A stretch of 48,998 nucleotides of DNA from Anaerolineaceae bacterium (GCA_011620555.1 WOYY01000045.1:1-48998), one strand, 5' to 3'. Shown: positions 8,964 through 18,138, counted from the first letter of the stretch. Numbers and translations: made by a program. Notes: generated by a model from the sequence alone, not told the origin.

Positions 8964-9941
8964 CTATAAATTCATAAACAAGTCCATGATCGAAGGGATG
9001 GATGGTCCCAGAATCACAGCTAAAAGGGCTGGGAAGATCATAATAACAACCGGGATTAGAATCTTCCCGGGCAATTTATTGGCGATCTCCCGCGCCCTGA
9101 ACTGTCGCTGCACCCGCATCTGTAAAGCCTGACTGTGCAGGACGTCAGCGTAACTCATACCGACTTTTTCCGCCTGAACGATGATGGCAACGAACCGTGT
9201 AAGGTCGTCCACTTCCAGACGGTTACTCAGGTTTCTCAGGGCCGTCGCCCTCGAAATACCCATCTCCATTTCTTTGGTTGCGCGTTTGATCTCATGCCCC
9301 AAGGCTGTATCCCAATAGCCGCTGATTTTCGACAAAGATTGATCAAAAGCCAAACCTGCTGAAGCACAGACGGAAAGCATATCCAAAGCATCGGGTAAGC
9401 CCCGCCTGATCTCATCCTGCCGTGCTTTGACTTTACCATTAAGCCAAACGGTTGGATAGACATAGCTGAGCAGGATGATCATAGCGCCCACACCCAGCAT
9501 CGTCATGTCAAGATTCTTCAGATCCCGATTCAACAGGAAAGCAACGACAATCCCCGCGACGAATGACAGAAAACGGATGGCGTAAAAATCTCCCGCGTGC
9601 ATATTTCTGGGATTCCCGGCGATGGTCAGCTTATGTTCCAAATCGACGACCAACTTTTCAGGTGTAAAGCGGCCCAGGAACTGAAGCATTTTCTTAAACC
9701 AACTGACAATCGTCCGGTCGAAAAGAGAGCCGCTGACTTCCCGGGGGATGATCATCGGGCGCCTATTATCTCCTTCCGAGGAAGTAGGTTCGGCGGTGAC
9801 AAACTGTTCAATCCGATTTGAAACCTTTTTCCCGGAATTCAACCATGTGGTAACGCCATAGATCGCCAATCCCACACCCATCAGCGCGACCAAAACAGCT
9901 GCACTAACGATTAATAAGTCACTATTTAATAATTGTCCCAT
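8964..9941 (-). CDS. tadC: Tad pilus inner-membrane platform protein TadC (T2SS F family)
   Basis: A 325-residue type II secretion F-domain protein, one of the two platform proteins that couple the TadA ATPase to pilus growth. It has an N-terminal membrane helix (about 10-32), paired helices around 110-155, the cytoplasmic F domain with GLPDALDMLSVCASAGLAFD near 185-204, and two C-terminal helices ending in a conserved P-x-I-x-x-I-M segment. The open frame runs further upstream to a TTG inside tadB, but the ATG at 9941, 13 bases after the tadB stop, starts a normal TadC N-terminus and is preferred. Located between tadB and the TPR gene. Confidence 0.93.
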   Translation of the reverse strand: MGQLLNSDLLIVSAAVLVALMGVGLAIYGVTTWLNSGKKVSNRIEQFVTAEPTSSEGDNRRPMIIPREVSGSLFDRTIVSWFKKMLQFLGRFTPEKLVVDLEHKLTIAGNPRNMHAGDFYAIRFLSFVAGIVVAFLLNRDLKNLDMTMLGVGAMIILLSYVYPTVWLNGKVKARQDEIRRGLPDALDMLSVCASAGLAFDQSLSKISGYWDTALGHEIKRATKEMEMGISRATALRNLSNRLEVDDLTRFVAIIVQAEKVGMSYADVLHSQALQMRVQRQFRAREIANKLPGKILIPVVIMIFPALLAVILGPSIPSIMDLFMNL

Positions 9942-9954
9942 AACAATCTCTGCC

Positions 9955-10950
9955 TCAGACTTTGATCTGAATAATTTGTCGGATCCAAATATTACCAATG
10001 ATCACAAGCACCAAGGCTGCCACAAAAATCCCTTGGGTAATGATGGAGGTCCCCAAATTGTCAAAATAACTCGGGGAGATCACAAAGATAATCAGGCCTG
10101 CAATAAAGGGCAATAAGGACAGAAAGTTCCCAACATATCGAGAATAGGAAGTCAGTGACCGAATCTCAGCAAAGAGCTGCAACCGGTCTCGAATCGTATC
10201 AATTGTGGACTCCAGCACCGTTGAAAGGTTACCGCCGACTTGAGTGTTAATGATGACAGCCGTGATAACAATTTGCAGGTCGTCACTTTCCATCCGTTCA
10301 GAAAGATTCAACAGAGCATCCTCCATCGAAATCCCAAGGCGGACCTCATGCAGCAACCGCCCGAATTCCTCTGAGGCTGGGGGGGGCACCTCATTCACCG
10401 CCAAGTCCAAAGCCTGCATCAGGCTGTAACCGGATTGAACGGCGCCTTTGATCAAAACCAGAACGTCCAAAAGTTGGTCCTGGAACTTATTCTGCCTGGC
10501 AATGATCGCCCGATCCAGGAAAATAGGCGGCAGTATGACCGCAATGACACTGATGAACAGACCGGCAAGCACAGAACCGAATATTAACCAGGCAAGTGCA
10601 AAAGTCACGATGGTGACGACGACCCGGATAATGATAAATTCAACATCCGTGATTTGCCAGTAGGCGCTGGAAATTTTGATTTGCAATTTTTCAGAAGACA
10701 GGTTGGCAAATAAGTTATTTAACCAACTTCGGAAGTTGCTGATATCCTCAACGGAAGGCAAAGAAACAGAACTTTGCCGAGACTGTTGGGAGGCTTCCAC
10801 TTCATCGTCCTGGGTGACAAACCTTGATATCCGTCCTTGCTTTCTGACCGATTGCCGGTTTCTCATCAACCAAAGGCCGATCAGGACCAGCCCAATCGCA
10901 CTCACAGCAAAAACCGCTATCAGAATACCGGTGATTAATTCTTGACTCAA
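9955..10950 (-). CDS. tadB: Tad pilus inner-membrane platform protein TadB (T2SS F family)
   Basis: A 331-residue F-domain platform protein paired with TadC. An N-terminal helix lies at residues 8-28, two more at about 105-150, and the F domain has QLLDVLVLIKGAVQSGYSLMQAL (in two halves, about 162-184) and the LERMESDDLQ-like turn (SERMESDDLQIV). The C-terminal helices hold the IGNIWIRQIIQIKV tail. The best start is TTG, with GAGG seven bases upstream, as no ATG fits. It follows tadZ by 52 bases and precedes tadC. Family call is firm by motif and by context. Confidence 0.93.
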   Translation of the reverse strand: MSQELITGILIAVFAVSAIGLVLIGLWLMRNRQSVRKQGRISRFVTQDDEVEASQQSRQSSVSLPSVEDISNFRSWLNNLFANLSSEKLQIKISSAYWQITDVEFIIIRVVVTIVTFALAWLIFGSVLAGLFISVIAVILPPIFLDRAIIARQNKFQDQLLDVLVLIKGAVQSGYSLMQALDLAVNEVPPPASEEFGRLLHEVRLGISMEDALLNLSERMESDDLQIVITAVIINTQVGGNLSTVLESTIDTIRDRLQLFAEIRSLTSYSRYVGNFLSLLPFIAGLIIFVISPSYFDNLGTSIITQGIFVAALVLVIIGNIWIRQIIQIKV

Positions 10951-11002
10951 AGAAATCCTCGCTTAGTCTGCCCTCCAGCTTTTCCGAAGAAAACTGGACG
11001 AA

Positions 11003-12193
11003 CTATGATTCTTGTTCTTCAGGGGCCTGGATGATTTTCAAAAGGTCTTTTGTAATATCTGAATAAGCACGGCTGATGGGATGGCGCGGCTTTTTCATCA
11101 TGATCGGCACGCCCTCATTCAGACAGCTGAGCGCCAGGTTTTCATCAGCCGGAATCTTGCCAAAGATTTTCATCTTCAAGATGCTCTCGATCTCATCGCT
11201 CTTGACATCGGCTTTACGGCCAACCAGATTGAGCAGGAAAAGCACCTTCTCTTTGGGATAGGAAAGGGTTGAAGCAATTTCAAGGAACTGCCTGGCATCG
11301 CGCATAGAAGCCAAATCAGGATTCAATACAAGCAGGATCTTATCCGAAGAGTCCATATAGGTCACTGTGTTCTCATCCAGATAATTCCCACCATCAATAA
11401 TGATGTTCGGGAAAACCTCCTGCAAGCTTTGCACGACCTTGAACAAATTCTCTGGTTTGATCCCCTGCGCCTGAGTGATCGAGTTTGGGCTTGGCAGAAC
11501 ATAGACGCCTGACGCGTGCTGTTCAACAACCTGCTTGATCAGTTGCTGGTCCAATTTTCCCGCATGGGCGATCAGATCAGTAATTGAATTACCCGTAAAT
11601 AAATTGAGGAAAAGGGCAACATGCCCAAAAAGATGCTTTCCGTCAATCAATAAGACATCTTCCTTTAATTCCTTTTGTAAACCTATCGCCAGGTTAATGG
11701 CAACTGTGGTCGTCCCTGCCCCCCCTTTAGGACTGAAAACTGTGTAAGTGTTCTTAGCATTAATTGTATTTTCCATAACATCACTTTCAGTTGGCGAATT
11801 CTGATGACGTTCCAGTAGTTCCAATACACGGTTGATAATAATCACCAACTTCTCAGATTGAAACGGGTATTGCAGGAAAGCTCTGGCGCCGGACAACACA
11901 ACCCGATCCAAATTGACCATTTCCGATTCTGAAAGCAACGCGACAATTGCACTTTTAGGAAAATCAGAGGCAATTTTATCCACCAAATAAAAGGGGTGCT
12001 GTTGAAACCCAAAGTCCAAAAGGATGACATCGGGTTTTGATTGGGAGAGCACAGTGATCAGATTTTCCGCTGTGACTTCCTTCTCAATCAGCTTCAGATC
12101 ATTTTCCTCTGCCAGGGTCGTTCGGGTCGCTTCAATAACTGATGGATTCTTTGAAACCAAGAGTATTGTTGCAGATTCACTCTTCTTAGCCAT
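11003..12193 (-). CDS. tadZ: TadZ/CpaE-like pilus localisation ATPase
   Basis: A 396-residue protein with two parts. Residues 8-125 form a receiver-like domain (ILLVSKNPSVIEATRT; DVILLDFG with the position of the phospho-acceptor Asp; then ARAFLQYPF). Residues 145-390 form a ParA/MinD ATPase with a deviant Walker A (SPKGGAGTTTVAINLA) and a Walker B (NIIIDGGNYLDENT). TadZ/CpaE proteins place the Tad machine at a cell pole or focus. The receiver part is degenerate, as is usual in this family, so control by a histidine kinase is not implied. It lies between cpaB and tadB, 21 bases after the cpaB stop, and is thus co-transcribed. Confidence 0.92.
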   Translation of the reverse strand: MAKKSESATILLVSKNPSVIEATRTTLAEENDLKLIEKEVTAENLITVLSQSKPDVILLDFGFQQHPFYLVDKIASDFPKSAIVALLSESEMVNLDRVVLSGARAFLQYPFQSEKLVIIINRVLELLERHQNSPTESDVMENTINAKNTYTVFSPKGGAGTTTVAINLAIGLQKELKEDVLLIDGKHLFGHVALFLNLFTGNSITDLIAHAGKLDQQLIKQVVEQHASGVYVLPSPNSITQAQGIKPENLFKVVQSLQEVFPNIIIDGGNYLDENTVTYMDSSDKILLVLNPDLASMRDARQFLEIASTLSYPKEKVLFLLNLVGRKADVKSDEIESILKMKIFGKIPADENLALSCLNEGVPIMMKKPRHPISRAYSDITKDLLKIIQAPEEQES

Positions 12194-12214
12194 TATTTAC
12201 AGTTCCTCGTACCA

Positions 12215-13066
12215 TTAGGGTAAGATCTCAAGGCCATAAAGTTCAATAATATATTCTGCCGTAACCGGTGTCAGCTCAAACTGCACTGTTGATGTAGGCG
12301 CCCGAAGTACAATATCAAAGATGGCGTCTGTGTCCTTGAGATGTTTCAAAACCAAAGCATCCTGAGGGGATAGAGCCAGCAGATAGGCTTCAATATTGGC
12401 GTTGATCGAATCCGAATTCTGATTCCCTTCCAACAGGTTGGCATCCGTATTGCTGGCTGTTTCGTCTTGAACCACATCAAGGACCAAAGCCGTGACGCTG
12501 ATCCTTTGCATCGTATCCACCGTGAACACCCGGGTCACCGGCTCATCGTTCTCATCCGTTGCCACAGGCGTATCGCCAACGGCCTGCACTTCCTGAGAAA
12601 ATGTGGCAAAGATGTCCACAATATCGCCGCGCTGAATCATGCTGTTGCGGCTCATCAGGTCCTCCGCCGGGAAGGCCATCAGAATATGATCGTCGCTCAA
12701 AATGAAGCTGAGGTCGCCAATATTGTTGGTTGGGTCAGCCAAATTATGCAGGAGCACCATCTCACCTTGGATCAGGTCGGTCTTGATGAGCTTGCCGACC
12801 GCGTCATCCAGTGTGGTGAGGGCATCCCGAGGTGCAATTTCAACCGGAACACTGGCCAGTTCAACATCACCGGTGGCGATCCTGTCTCCCAGGGACAAAT
12901 CCCGGGTCAGGACCACAACGGTGGTCTTAACGGTCTCTTCCTCAACATTCACCGGGGCCTGGGCCGCCTGAAATCGCTGGACCAGTAAGATGCTGGCAAA
13001 CACACCAATGACCACGAGGACCACACCTACAATCACAATCATGAAAACTTTAACTTTATTCGACAA
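12215..13066 (-). CDS. cpaB: Flp pilus assembly protein CpaB/RcpC
   Basis: A 283-residue protein with a membrane anchor (about 6-30, VFMIVIVGVVLVVIGVFASI) followed by an SAF/CpaB domain (TTVVVLTRDLSLGDRIATGDVE-type start near 48; QGEMVLLHNLAD near 98) and a RcpC-like extension with the MIQRGDIVDIFATF segment. In diderms CpaB acts in the periplasm next to the secretin. No secretin gene is present here, so it probably works in the cell-wall space. The start is TTG with a strong GGAGG six bases upstream. It lies between the TadG-like genes and tadZ. Confidence 0.9.
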   Translation of the reverse strand: MSNKVKVFMIVIVGVVLVVIGVFASILLVQRFQAAQAPVNVEEETVKTTVVVLTRDLSLGDRIATGDVELASVPVEIAPRDALTTLDDAVGKLIKTDLIQGEMVLLHNLADPTNNIGDLSFILSDDHILMAFPAEDLMSRNSMIQRGDIVDIFATFSQEVQAVGDTPVATDENDEPVTRVFTVDTMQRISVTALVLDVVQDETASNTDANLLEGNQNSDSINANIEAYLLALSPQDALVLKHLKDTDAIFDIVLRAPTSTVQFELTPVTAEYIIELYGLEILP

Positions 13067-13100
13067 AGGATACCTCCAATGATCTAAAAAAGATCGATTG

Positions 13101-14375
13101 CTAATTGCCTAAGGAAATTGTGCAGTTGCCAAGATTGAAAGGGCAACCATCCGAAATGTCCGGCACGACGCCAACATCCGAGAGGAAAAAGCCTTCAATC
13201 ACAGGTTCGTTGGCAGAGAGCTCGCTGCCTTTTGGAAGCGACCGGGCATATTCATAGCCTGGACAATTTCCCTGGCTGTCCACGCAGGTGATATAGAAAG
13301 GCTCAAATGTGATGATGTGATAATACGGGCTGGAATTTTTCATTTCCGAAAAATCATCCGTTCCGGAGAATTCCGGCCAGGGTGGAGAATCATGGGCGTC
13401 GTCAACACAAGAGCTGTCCGTCTGGGGATTATTTGAACAAATGACATTGTAGACCGGGATCAGGACCACCTCGCCGGCAAAACCGTGAGATTCCATCTTA
13501 ATAAGGACGCTGGTGACGCCACCACTTTTGCCGGAAAGCCACTGATGCGAATCAATGGTGATATTGGGATGCGGGCCATCATCCACCCAGTCGCCGATAC
13601 TGGTTGTGTCAGCGGTCAGATAGAGCCAGCCTCGATCACCCCCGACCTGCAGGTCCTTTTTCCCATCCCCATCCAGGTCGCACTGCAAAGCGCCGCTCAA
13701 TGGATCGTCTTCAAGGCAAATCTTGGCGGAATCGAAAATGATATAGATCTGCTCGGGCGGTTTAGGCATAGGCGAACTATCAACAACGTTCGTTCCGTCC
13801 ATGTGATAATTGACAATATTGCCGTCATAATCAGCTATCGGCAGGGAAGATACCTCGCTGTTCACAAGCTTTTCGAGTTCAGGCCAGGAAAGGGTCTGCA
13901 TCTGACAGCCATATTCTTCCGGATAGGGGCCTGTTTCGCCCACGGAAGGCGCCCGGCAGTTCCAGGCCAGGGGGATAACAGACTTGCCCATTGGCCCAAA
14001 GCAGCCAGCGGTTGCAGTCGCGTTCGCAGCTAAGGTTTCATACCCAAATACCTTGGCAAAGAAAGATCCGGATTCAACCGTGGCGTCAACCGTCACCGTC
14101 ATATCCACCACAGTCGCCACGGCCGCAGAAGCGCCGTTCTTCTCGATGGCATAAGCCTCAGCAACAGCTTTGCCGTCAGTATAGCCCGCACAAACCCGCT
14201 GCGCGCCAGCCATCGCACCGGCATCCGCAGCAGCCTGAGCCGTGCGCCGGTTGGACATAATCGACCCCCCATCGAGGATCAGAGATACCATGCCGGCGAT
14301 GGCAAATATCATTAGAACGACCAGGATCAACACCTGGCCAGACTCGTATTTTTTTGTTCTTTGCGTCTCGTTCAT
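13101..14375 (-). CDS. TadG-like Flp pilus-assembly protein, copy 2
   Basis: A 424-residue protein with a TadE/TadG-like N-terminus: a basic start, SGQVLILVVLMIFAIAGMVS (about 13-32) as membrane helix, then LDGGSIMSNRRTAQAAADAG and AMAGAQR, the hallmark of this family. The rest is exported and cysteine-containing, with a DLDGDGKKDLQVG segment (about 237-249) that looks like a calcium-binding Asp-rich loop. The GQ before the helix resembles a prepilin peptidase site, but the usual Glu5 is replaced by Leu. It is a diverged tandem paralogue of the gene before it. The two share the N-terminus, the middle (PPEQIYIIFD / PPVQIYIILD) and the NLxNCTISL ending. GGAGG precedes the ATG. Confidence 0.85.
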   Translation of the reverse strand: MNETQRTKKYESGQVLILVVLMIFAIAGMVSLILDGGSIMSNRRTAQAAADAGAMAGAQRVCAGYTDGKAVAEAYAIEKNGASAAVATVVDMTVTVDATVESGSFFAKVFGYETLAANATATAGCFGPMGKSVIPLAWNCRAPSVGETGPYPEEYGCQMQTLSWPELEKLVNSEVSSLPIADYDGNIVNYHMDGTNVVDSSPMPKPPEQIYIIFDSAKICLEDDPLSGALQCDLDGDGKKDLQVGGDRGWLYLTADTTSIGDWVDDGPHPNITIDSHQWLSGKSGGVTSVLIKMESHGFAGEVVLIPVYNVICSNNPQTDSSCVDDAHDSPPWPEFSGTDDFSEMKNSSPYYHIITFEPFYITCVDSQGNCPGYEYARSLPKGSELSANEPVIEGFFLSDVGVVPDISDGCPFNLGNCTISLGN

Positions 14376-14427
14376 CTCCGCCTCCAGAATAATATAAGAG
14401 AAACTTCTGGAAATAATGGCAAACCGC

Positions 14428-15699
14428 TTAATGAATTAATGAAATCGTGCAATTGGCCAGGTTGACATCGCATTCCTCATCCGCATCCAAAGCAAGGGTA
14501 TAGTTTTCGAGGAAATACCCCTCTACAGATAACGTATTTTTATTGAGTTCCAATTGGGAAACAGCCAGCTCAAAGCCAGGACATTCAGGTTCGGCATTTG
14601 GTTTGTCATGGACACACGAGACATAAAAAGGTGCAAATGTCACAACATGGTAGTGCGGCTCGTTCCCACTGACAACAATATCGCCGGAATCAGGTTCCTC
14701 GGGATAGAGCGGCGTATGAACCGATGCCAGACAATCGTCCTTGTCCTTATCGAGATCACAAGGAATGCCATTAAATACTGGGATTAGTACAACGTCACCC
14801 ACTCTTGCCTTCATATGTTGAAAACCCGTGCTCATCTTACCATTTTCAGTTGGCAACCAGGTATGGGGGGAAATTGTCCCATCAAACCCTTTCTCAATCC
14901 AGCCTTTGATATCACTAGCCCCACCCCCTCCGCCATCCAGATCTAGCCAACCGCGCGAACCACCGCTCATAATATCGCTTGTTTTATCCCCATTTAAATC
15001 ACATGTTATGGCATCAGGATTAGCTGGCTCATCTTCTACACAAACAATATCCTCATTACTCTTTAGATCATCGAGAATAATATAAATTTGAACGGGTGGT
15101 TTGTTTGTGCTCGTGTTGACAATATTATCCCCATCCATTTCATAAGAACCCGTGTTCCCTGGGATAGTAATAGTCGAAACCTCTTTTTTAACCAATGGAC
15201 GCAGGAGATTATCCCAGTCAAGGCCTAAAATAACACAATCCTTACCAGGATCGGTTGCGCCCGGATAGCCTACCGGAGACTTACAAGACCATGCGATCGG
15301 CATTAATTCATTTCCAGATGGAGGGTAACAACCTGCCGCGGCATCCGCTGTGGCAGTCAGGGTTTCTTCCCCAAAAACTTTCGCAAAGAAAGATGGATTC
15401 TCAACCATCGCCTCCACAGTCACTGTTGAACCCGCGATGGAAACAACCGCGCTCTGCGCGCCGTTTTTCGTTGCATAAGCTTCTGCAATGGCCACAGCAT
15501 CCGAATTCCCGGAGCAGGCCCTTTGTGCGCCGGCCATCGCGCCGGCATCAGCCGCTGCCTGGGCGGTGCGCCGGTTCGCCATCACCGAGCCGCCATCCAG
15601 AATCAGGGCAACCATAGCCAAGATGGCAACCATCATCAAAACAACCAAAGGCAGCACCTGCCCGATCTCAAATTTTCCGGTGACCCTAAACTTTTTCAT
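14428..15699 (-). CDS. TadG-like Flp pilus-assembly protein, copy 1
   Basis: A 423-residue paralogue of the next gene downstream. A membrane helix lies at about 14-36 (GQVLPLVVLMMVAILAMVAL) followed by LDGGSVMANRRTAQAAADAG. An exported region contains paired cysteines, a DLNGDKTSDIMSGG Asp-rich loop near 230-245 and the NLANCTISLIH ending. TadG-type proteins are minor, anchored components of Flp pilus assembly or pilus-linked surface proteins. The exact role is not settled. It follows the second tadE by nine bases, so the genes are co-transcribed. The GAGGTGGAAG before the ATG is a good ribosome site. Confidence 0.85.
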   Translation of the reverse strand: MKKFRVTGKFEIGQVLPLVVLMMVAILAMVALILDGGSVMANRRTAQAAADAGAMAGAQRACSGNSDAVAIAEAYATKNGAQSAVVSIAGSTVTVEAMVENPSFFAKVFGEETLTATADAAAGCYPPSGNELMPIAWSCKSPVGYPGATDPGKDCVILGLDWDNLLRPLVKKEVSTITIPGNTGSYEMDGDNIVNTSTNKPPVQIYIILDDLKSNEDIVCVEDEPANPDAITCDLNGDKTSDIMSGGSRGWLDLDGGGGGASDIKGWIEKGFDGTISPHTWLPTENGKMSTGFQHMKARVGDVVLIPVFNGIPCDLDKDKDDCLASVHTPLYPEEPDSGDIVVSGNEPHYHVVTFAPFYVSCVHDKPNAEPECPGFELAVSQLELNKNTLSVEGYFLENYTLALDADEECDVNLANCTISLIH

Positions 15700-15708
15700 C
15701 TTCCACCT

Positions 15709-16200
15709 CTATCGCGGTATGGCGATGGCTGTGCGCAGCATCTGTGAATGAACATGGATAGTCAGATCGCCAATCATAGCGACACCTGGCGTGATCGGCT
15801 CAAAAAGAAAGTCGATGTCAATGCTAATGACGGGATCTCCGCCGGCTGTCGTCAAATGATCAATGGTGATCACACTCGACGAGAGTTCATTGATGTCGAA
15901 CAATTTAGCTCTGACTTCATTGCAAATATTCTGATTTCCGATAGATAAAGCGTCATCACAGTTCAAGGGATACGTGGCGTCACGGTAACCGCCATCACAG
16001 GATCCAGGATTTACTCGATAATCGCAATCGGATTGCACGATGGCATACCGGGTTCCCTCCCGCACAGCGGTGTTCAACACCGAATAATAAAAAATAGCGC
16101 GTCCCAAATCGAACAAGCCCATGATCAACAAGATCAATATGGGCAAAAGGAGCGAAAACTCTATCAAAGACTGACCTGCTTTGAAGCGCGGTTTCTTCAT
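15709..16200 (-). CDS. tadE: TadE-like pseudopilin, copy 2
   Basis: A 163-residue TadE-family minor pilin. A short basic leader ends in KAG, then QSLIEFSLLLPILILLIMGL, where G/QSLIE fits the prepilin cleavage rule (Gly at -1, Glu at +5), and a DLGRAIFYYSVLNTAVREGTRYA segment typical of TadE. The remainder is exported, with several Cys (CDYRVNPGSCDGG). Its ATG overlaps the stop of the previous tadE-like gene in ATGA, showing translational coupling. The product is expected to be matured by the prepilin peptidase encoded at 19 kb. Confidence 0.9.
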   Translation of the reverse strand: MKKPRFKAGQSLIEFSLLLPILILLIMGLFDLGRAIFYYSVLNTAVREGTRYAIVQSDCDYRVNPGSCDGGYRDATYPLNCDDALSIGNQNICNEVRAKLFDINELSSSVITIDHLTTAGGDPVISIDIDFLFEPITPGVAMIGDLTIHVHSQMLRTAIAIPR

Positions 16201-16658
16201 TGAACCATCATCTCCACCGTCGCGGCTAAATGAAAACTGCCATCATGCAAAATATCCAGATTAAATAAACCACCGAATAATCCCAAGATCGTCAAATCAT
16301 CCACATCCGTCTCAACGGTCACCTCAACGCTGTAAAGGCCAATGGTGCAGCAGTTAATCGGGGTCACCGAAACCGTGATGTCAGACACCCCGGAATTATT
16401 GGCCTCCATCTCTGCGGCTAGGGTGGTATTAGGTGCATTTCCCGTGCCACTATCGTAATCCGAGGAGTGCGTGGTCAGGTAATAAGCTCCTTCCCTCGCA
16501 GCGTTGGTGATCACAATCTGGGTAAAGAATAACCGCCCAAATTCCAGAGCGCCAACAATCAGAACCAATAAAAAAGGCAAAAGCAGCGCCATTTCGATCA
16601 GCGCTTGGCCTTTGGGGCGGGATGGATTCTTTTTCCTCAATGTCAATAGATTAGACAT
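16197..16658 (-). CDS. tadE: TadE-like pseudopilin, copy 1
   Basis: A 153-residue TadE-family minor pilin. The leader KKNPSRPKG is followed by QALIEMALLLPFLLVLIVGA, a G/xxxxE prepilin-type cleavage site plus membrane helix. LEFGRLFFTQIVITNAAREG then matches the TadE consensus. The C-terminal part is an exported beta-rich domain with a CC pair. The frame is open to 16724, but the ATG at 16658 has AAGGA five bases upstream and gives a standard leader. It is the first gene of the coupled TadE-TadE-TadG-TadG-CpaB block and has a possible own promoter near 16825. Confidence 0.9.
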   Translation of the reverse strand: MSNLLTLRKKNPSRPKGQALIEMALLLPFLLVLIVGALEFGRLFFTQIVITNAAREGAYYLTTHSSDYDSGTGNAPNTTLAAEMEANNSGVSDITVSVTPINCCTIGLYSVEVTVETDVDDLTILGLFGGLFNLDILHDGSFHLAATVEMMVQ

Positions 16659-16824
16659 ATTTTCCTTGCGATTACGTCCAAGTTGATATATTTGCACAAG
16701 TGATCCAGATTGAAGGAATGACATTAACTGTAATACTCAACCCCCGGAAACACCACAGTGCAAATATTTCAATTGGGGAAGCTCTTTTCCTTCATCCCAA
16801 GACCATTTCCGTCATGTGATAAAA

Positions 16825-16830
16825 ATTATA
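16825..16830 (-). promoter_or_regulatory. Possible -10 element for the tadE-tadA block
   Basis: TATAAT on the minus strand, in the 272-base gap between the transglycosylase-like gene and the first tadE. No good -35 is visible at 16-18 bases, so support is only partial. If real, the assembly genes could be made independently of the pilin genes. I see no gene in this gap. Confidence 0.3.
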
Positions 16831-16930
16831 CTCTAGCGCAGTTTAACCTTCGGGTACCCAGAATTGTCAGTCCGCCTCCCGGACCTGCCGGAAATCTGGC
16901 GTTCTTCTAACAGCAATGAGAATCAAGAAA

Positions 16931-17914
16931 TTAATTTTCTGTCGGCGGAAAATCGAAATACTTGGCCGTGATGGTATTGGCATAATTCCAACCGCGAATA
17001 CACAGATCTCCAGATACATGAGCCGAGATATCAGACCATCTCATAGGCCCCCGAGTATAGGCAAAGGTCGCTTTTAGCGTGTTATACACGCACTGCGATC
17101 CCGCATTGTAATCCATCAACGTCAGTTTCCAGATGGTTGCATAGTCAACGGCATATCCGGAATACCAACCTGTTGCGTTATAAACCAATTGCTCGGTCTG
17201 ACTGCAATAGCCCAGCAATGACTCGGCTAAAATGTTCACGCTCCGACTGGCTTTGGCGGTATCAATCCCATACTCGCAGGCCGGGCAGGTATCCACCAGG
17301 GAGGCCAGGATCTGATCCGCAAGGCTGTAACTGGACGCGCAGTCGCTGCCAGATGGGCAGACCTGGCTGTAGAGGTCCGAATTCCACTGGAGCGCATTGC
17401 GAATGCCAATATTGGTCAGATGTCCAAACCCATAATGGGTCGAGCTGACCGCGGACGGCCAAAATTGAGATTCGGTACCAATGAGCAGTTTTAGAATAAC
17501 CGGGGGAACCCCCACATCTTCATAGGCCTGAAGAATGGGGTCATTGAGCAAATTCTGCACAACAATGACTGTCGGCCTGGCAACGGACATGCCACAGGCA
17601 TTGGCGTAGCCTGAGGACATCAAACCACTGGAAGGACAGGTGCCCGCGTCCACAACACCATTGGCGATCAACTGCCCGGCCAGATAGTAATATTCTTCCT
17701 CTGTGTGAAGCTGATCGGCTATTTCCGGCACATAGGCCCAATGCAGGTCCGAGGTCGGGATATTGACCCGGTTCAGACAGGTAGATACCGTCTGCGCTTC
17801 AACCGGGATGGGACGCGCAAGGGGTATTGCGACACCGCCTAAAGAAAACAAAAGGGTTAGCGCAACAAAGAATAAAATAATTAAACGAAAAAACCGACGA
17901 CTTACGATCCGCAT
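16931..17914 (-). CDS. Exported lytic-transglycosylase-like protein of the tad locus
   Basis: A 327-residue secreted protein. It has a signal peptide (basic start, hydrophobic 11-31, cleavage probably near VEA-Q at 40-41). The middle looks like a divergent SLT (soluble lytic transglycosylase) fold: IGTESQFWPSA (145-154) with Glu148 at the place of the catalytic acid, YGFGHLT (161-167) matching the usual G-L-M-Q block, and LMDYNAGS (266-273) matching the A-Y-N-A-G motif. It is cysteine-rich (about a dozen Cys), so disulfides are likely outside the cell. A job in opening peptidoglycan for the pilus fits the position between the pilin and tadE genes. Alternative: a catalytically dead wall-binding protein. 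GGAG precedes the ATG. Confidence 0.75.
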   Translation of the reverse strand: MRIVSRRFFRLIILFFVALTLLFSLGGVAIPLARPIPVEAQTVSTCLNRVNIPTSDLHWAYVPEIADQLHTEEEYYYLAGQLIANGVVDAGTCPSSGLMSSGYANACGMSVARPTVIVVQNLLNDPILQAYEDVGVPPVILKLLIGTESQFWPSAVSSTHYGFGHLTNIGIRNALQWNSDLYSQVCPSGSDCASSYSLADQILASLVDTCPACEYGIDTAKASRSVNILAESLLGYCSQTEQLVYNATGWYSGYAVDYATIWKLTLMDYNAGSQCVYNTLKATFAYTRGPMRWSDISAHVSGDLCIRGWNYANTITAKYFDFPPTEN

Positions 17915-18075
17915 TGACAGTTATCTCCCAAAACTGAGCGGAATAGACAATCAATATTATAGCATAAGCTGTCAGGAAATGTAAAAAATTTTTAGCGGAT
18001 TTTAATCTGCGCAAATGAGTAAATTAATGATTGCCAAAGCCGAATTCAGGCGCAGTTGGGCGAAAAGGCTGAATT

Positions 18076-18114
18076 AAACATACAAAGTCTCTGGTTGAGA
18101 GACTTTGTATGTTT
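18076..18114 (-). terminator. Strong terminator after the second flp pilin gene
   Basis: A perfect 17-bp stem (arms from AAACATACAAAG to CTTTGTATGTTT) with a 5-nt loop, 25 bases past the pilin stop codon. T-rich sequence flanks both sides, and the longer T-run is on the plus strand, so it may work in both directions. It separates the abundant pilin transcript from the transglycosylase-like gene downstream. Confidence 0.8.
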
Positions 18115-18138
18115 TTAAATTGACAATTGCAAAGTTTA

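Noticed and set aside
9942-9998. An upstream extension of TadC into tadB
   Set aside because: It would need a TTG start inside tadB; the ATG at 9941 gives a normal TadC N-terminus.
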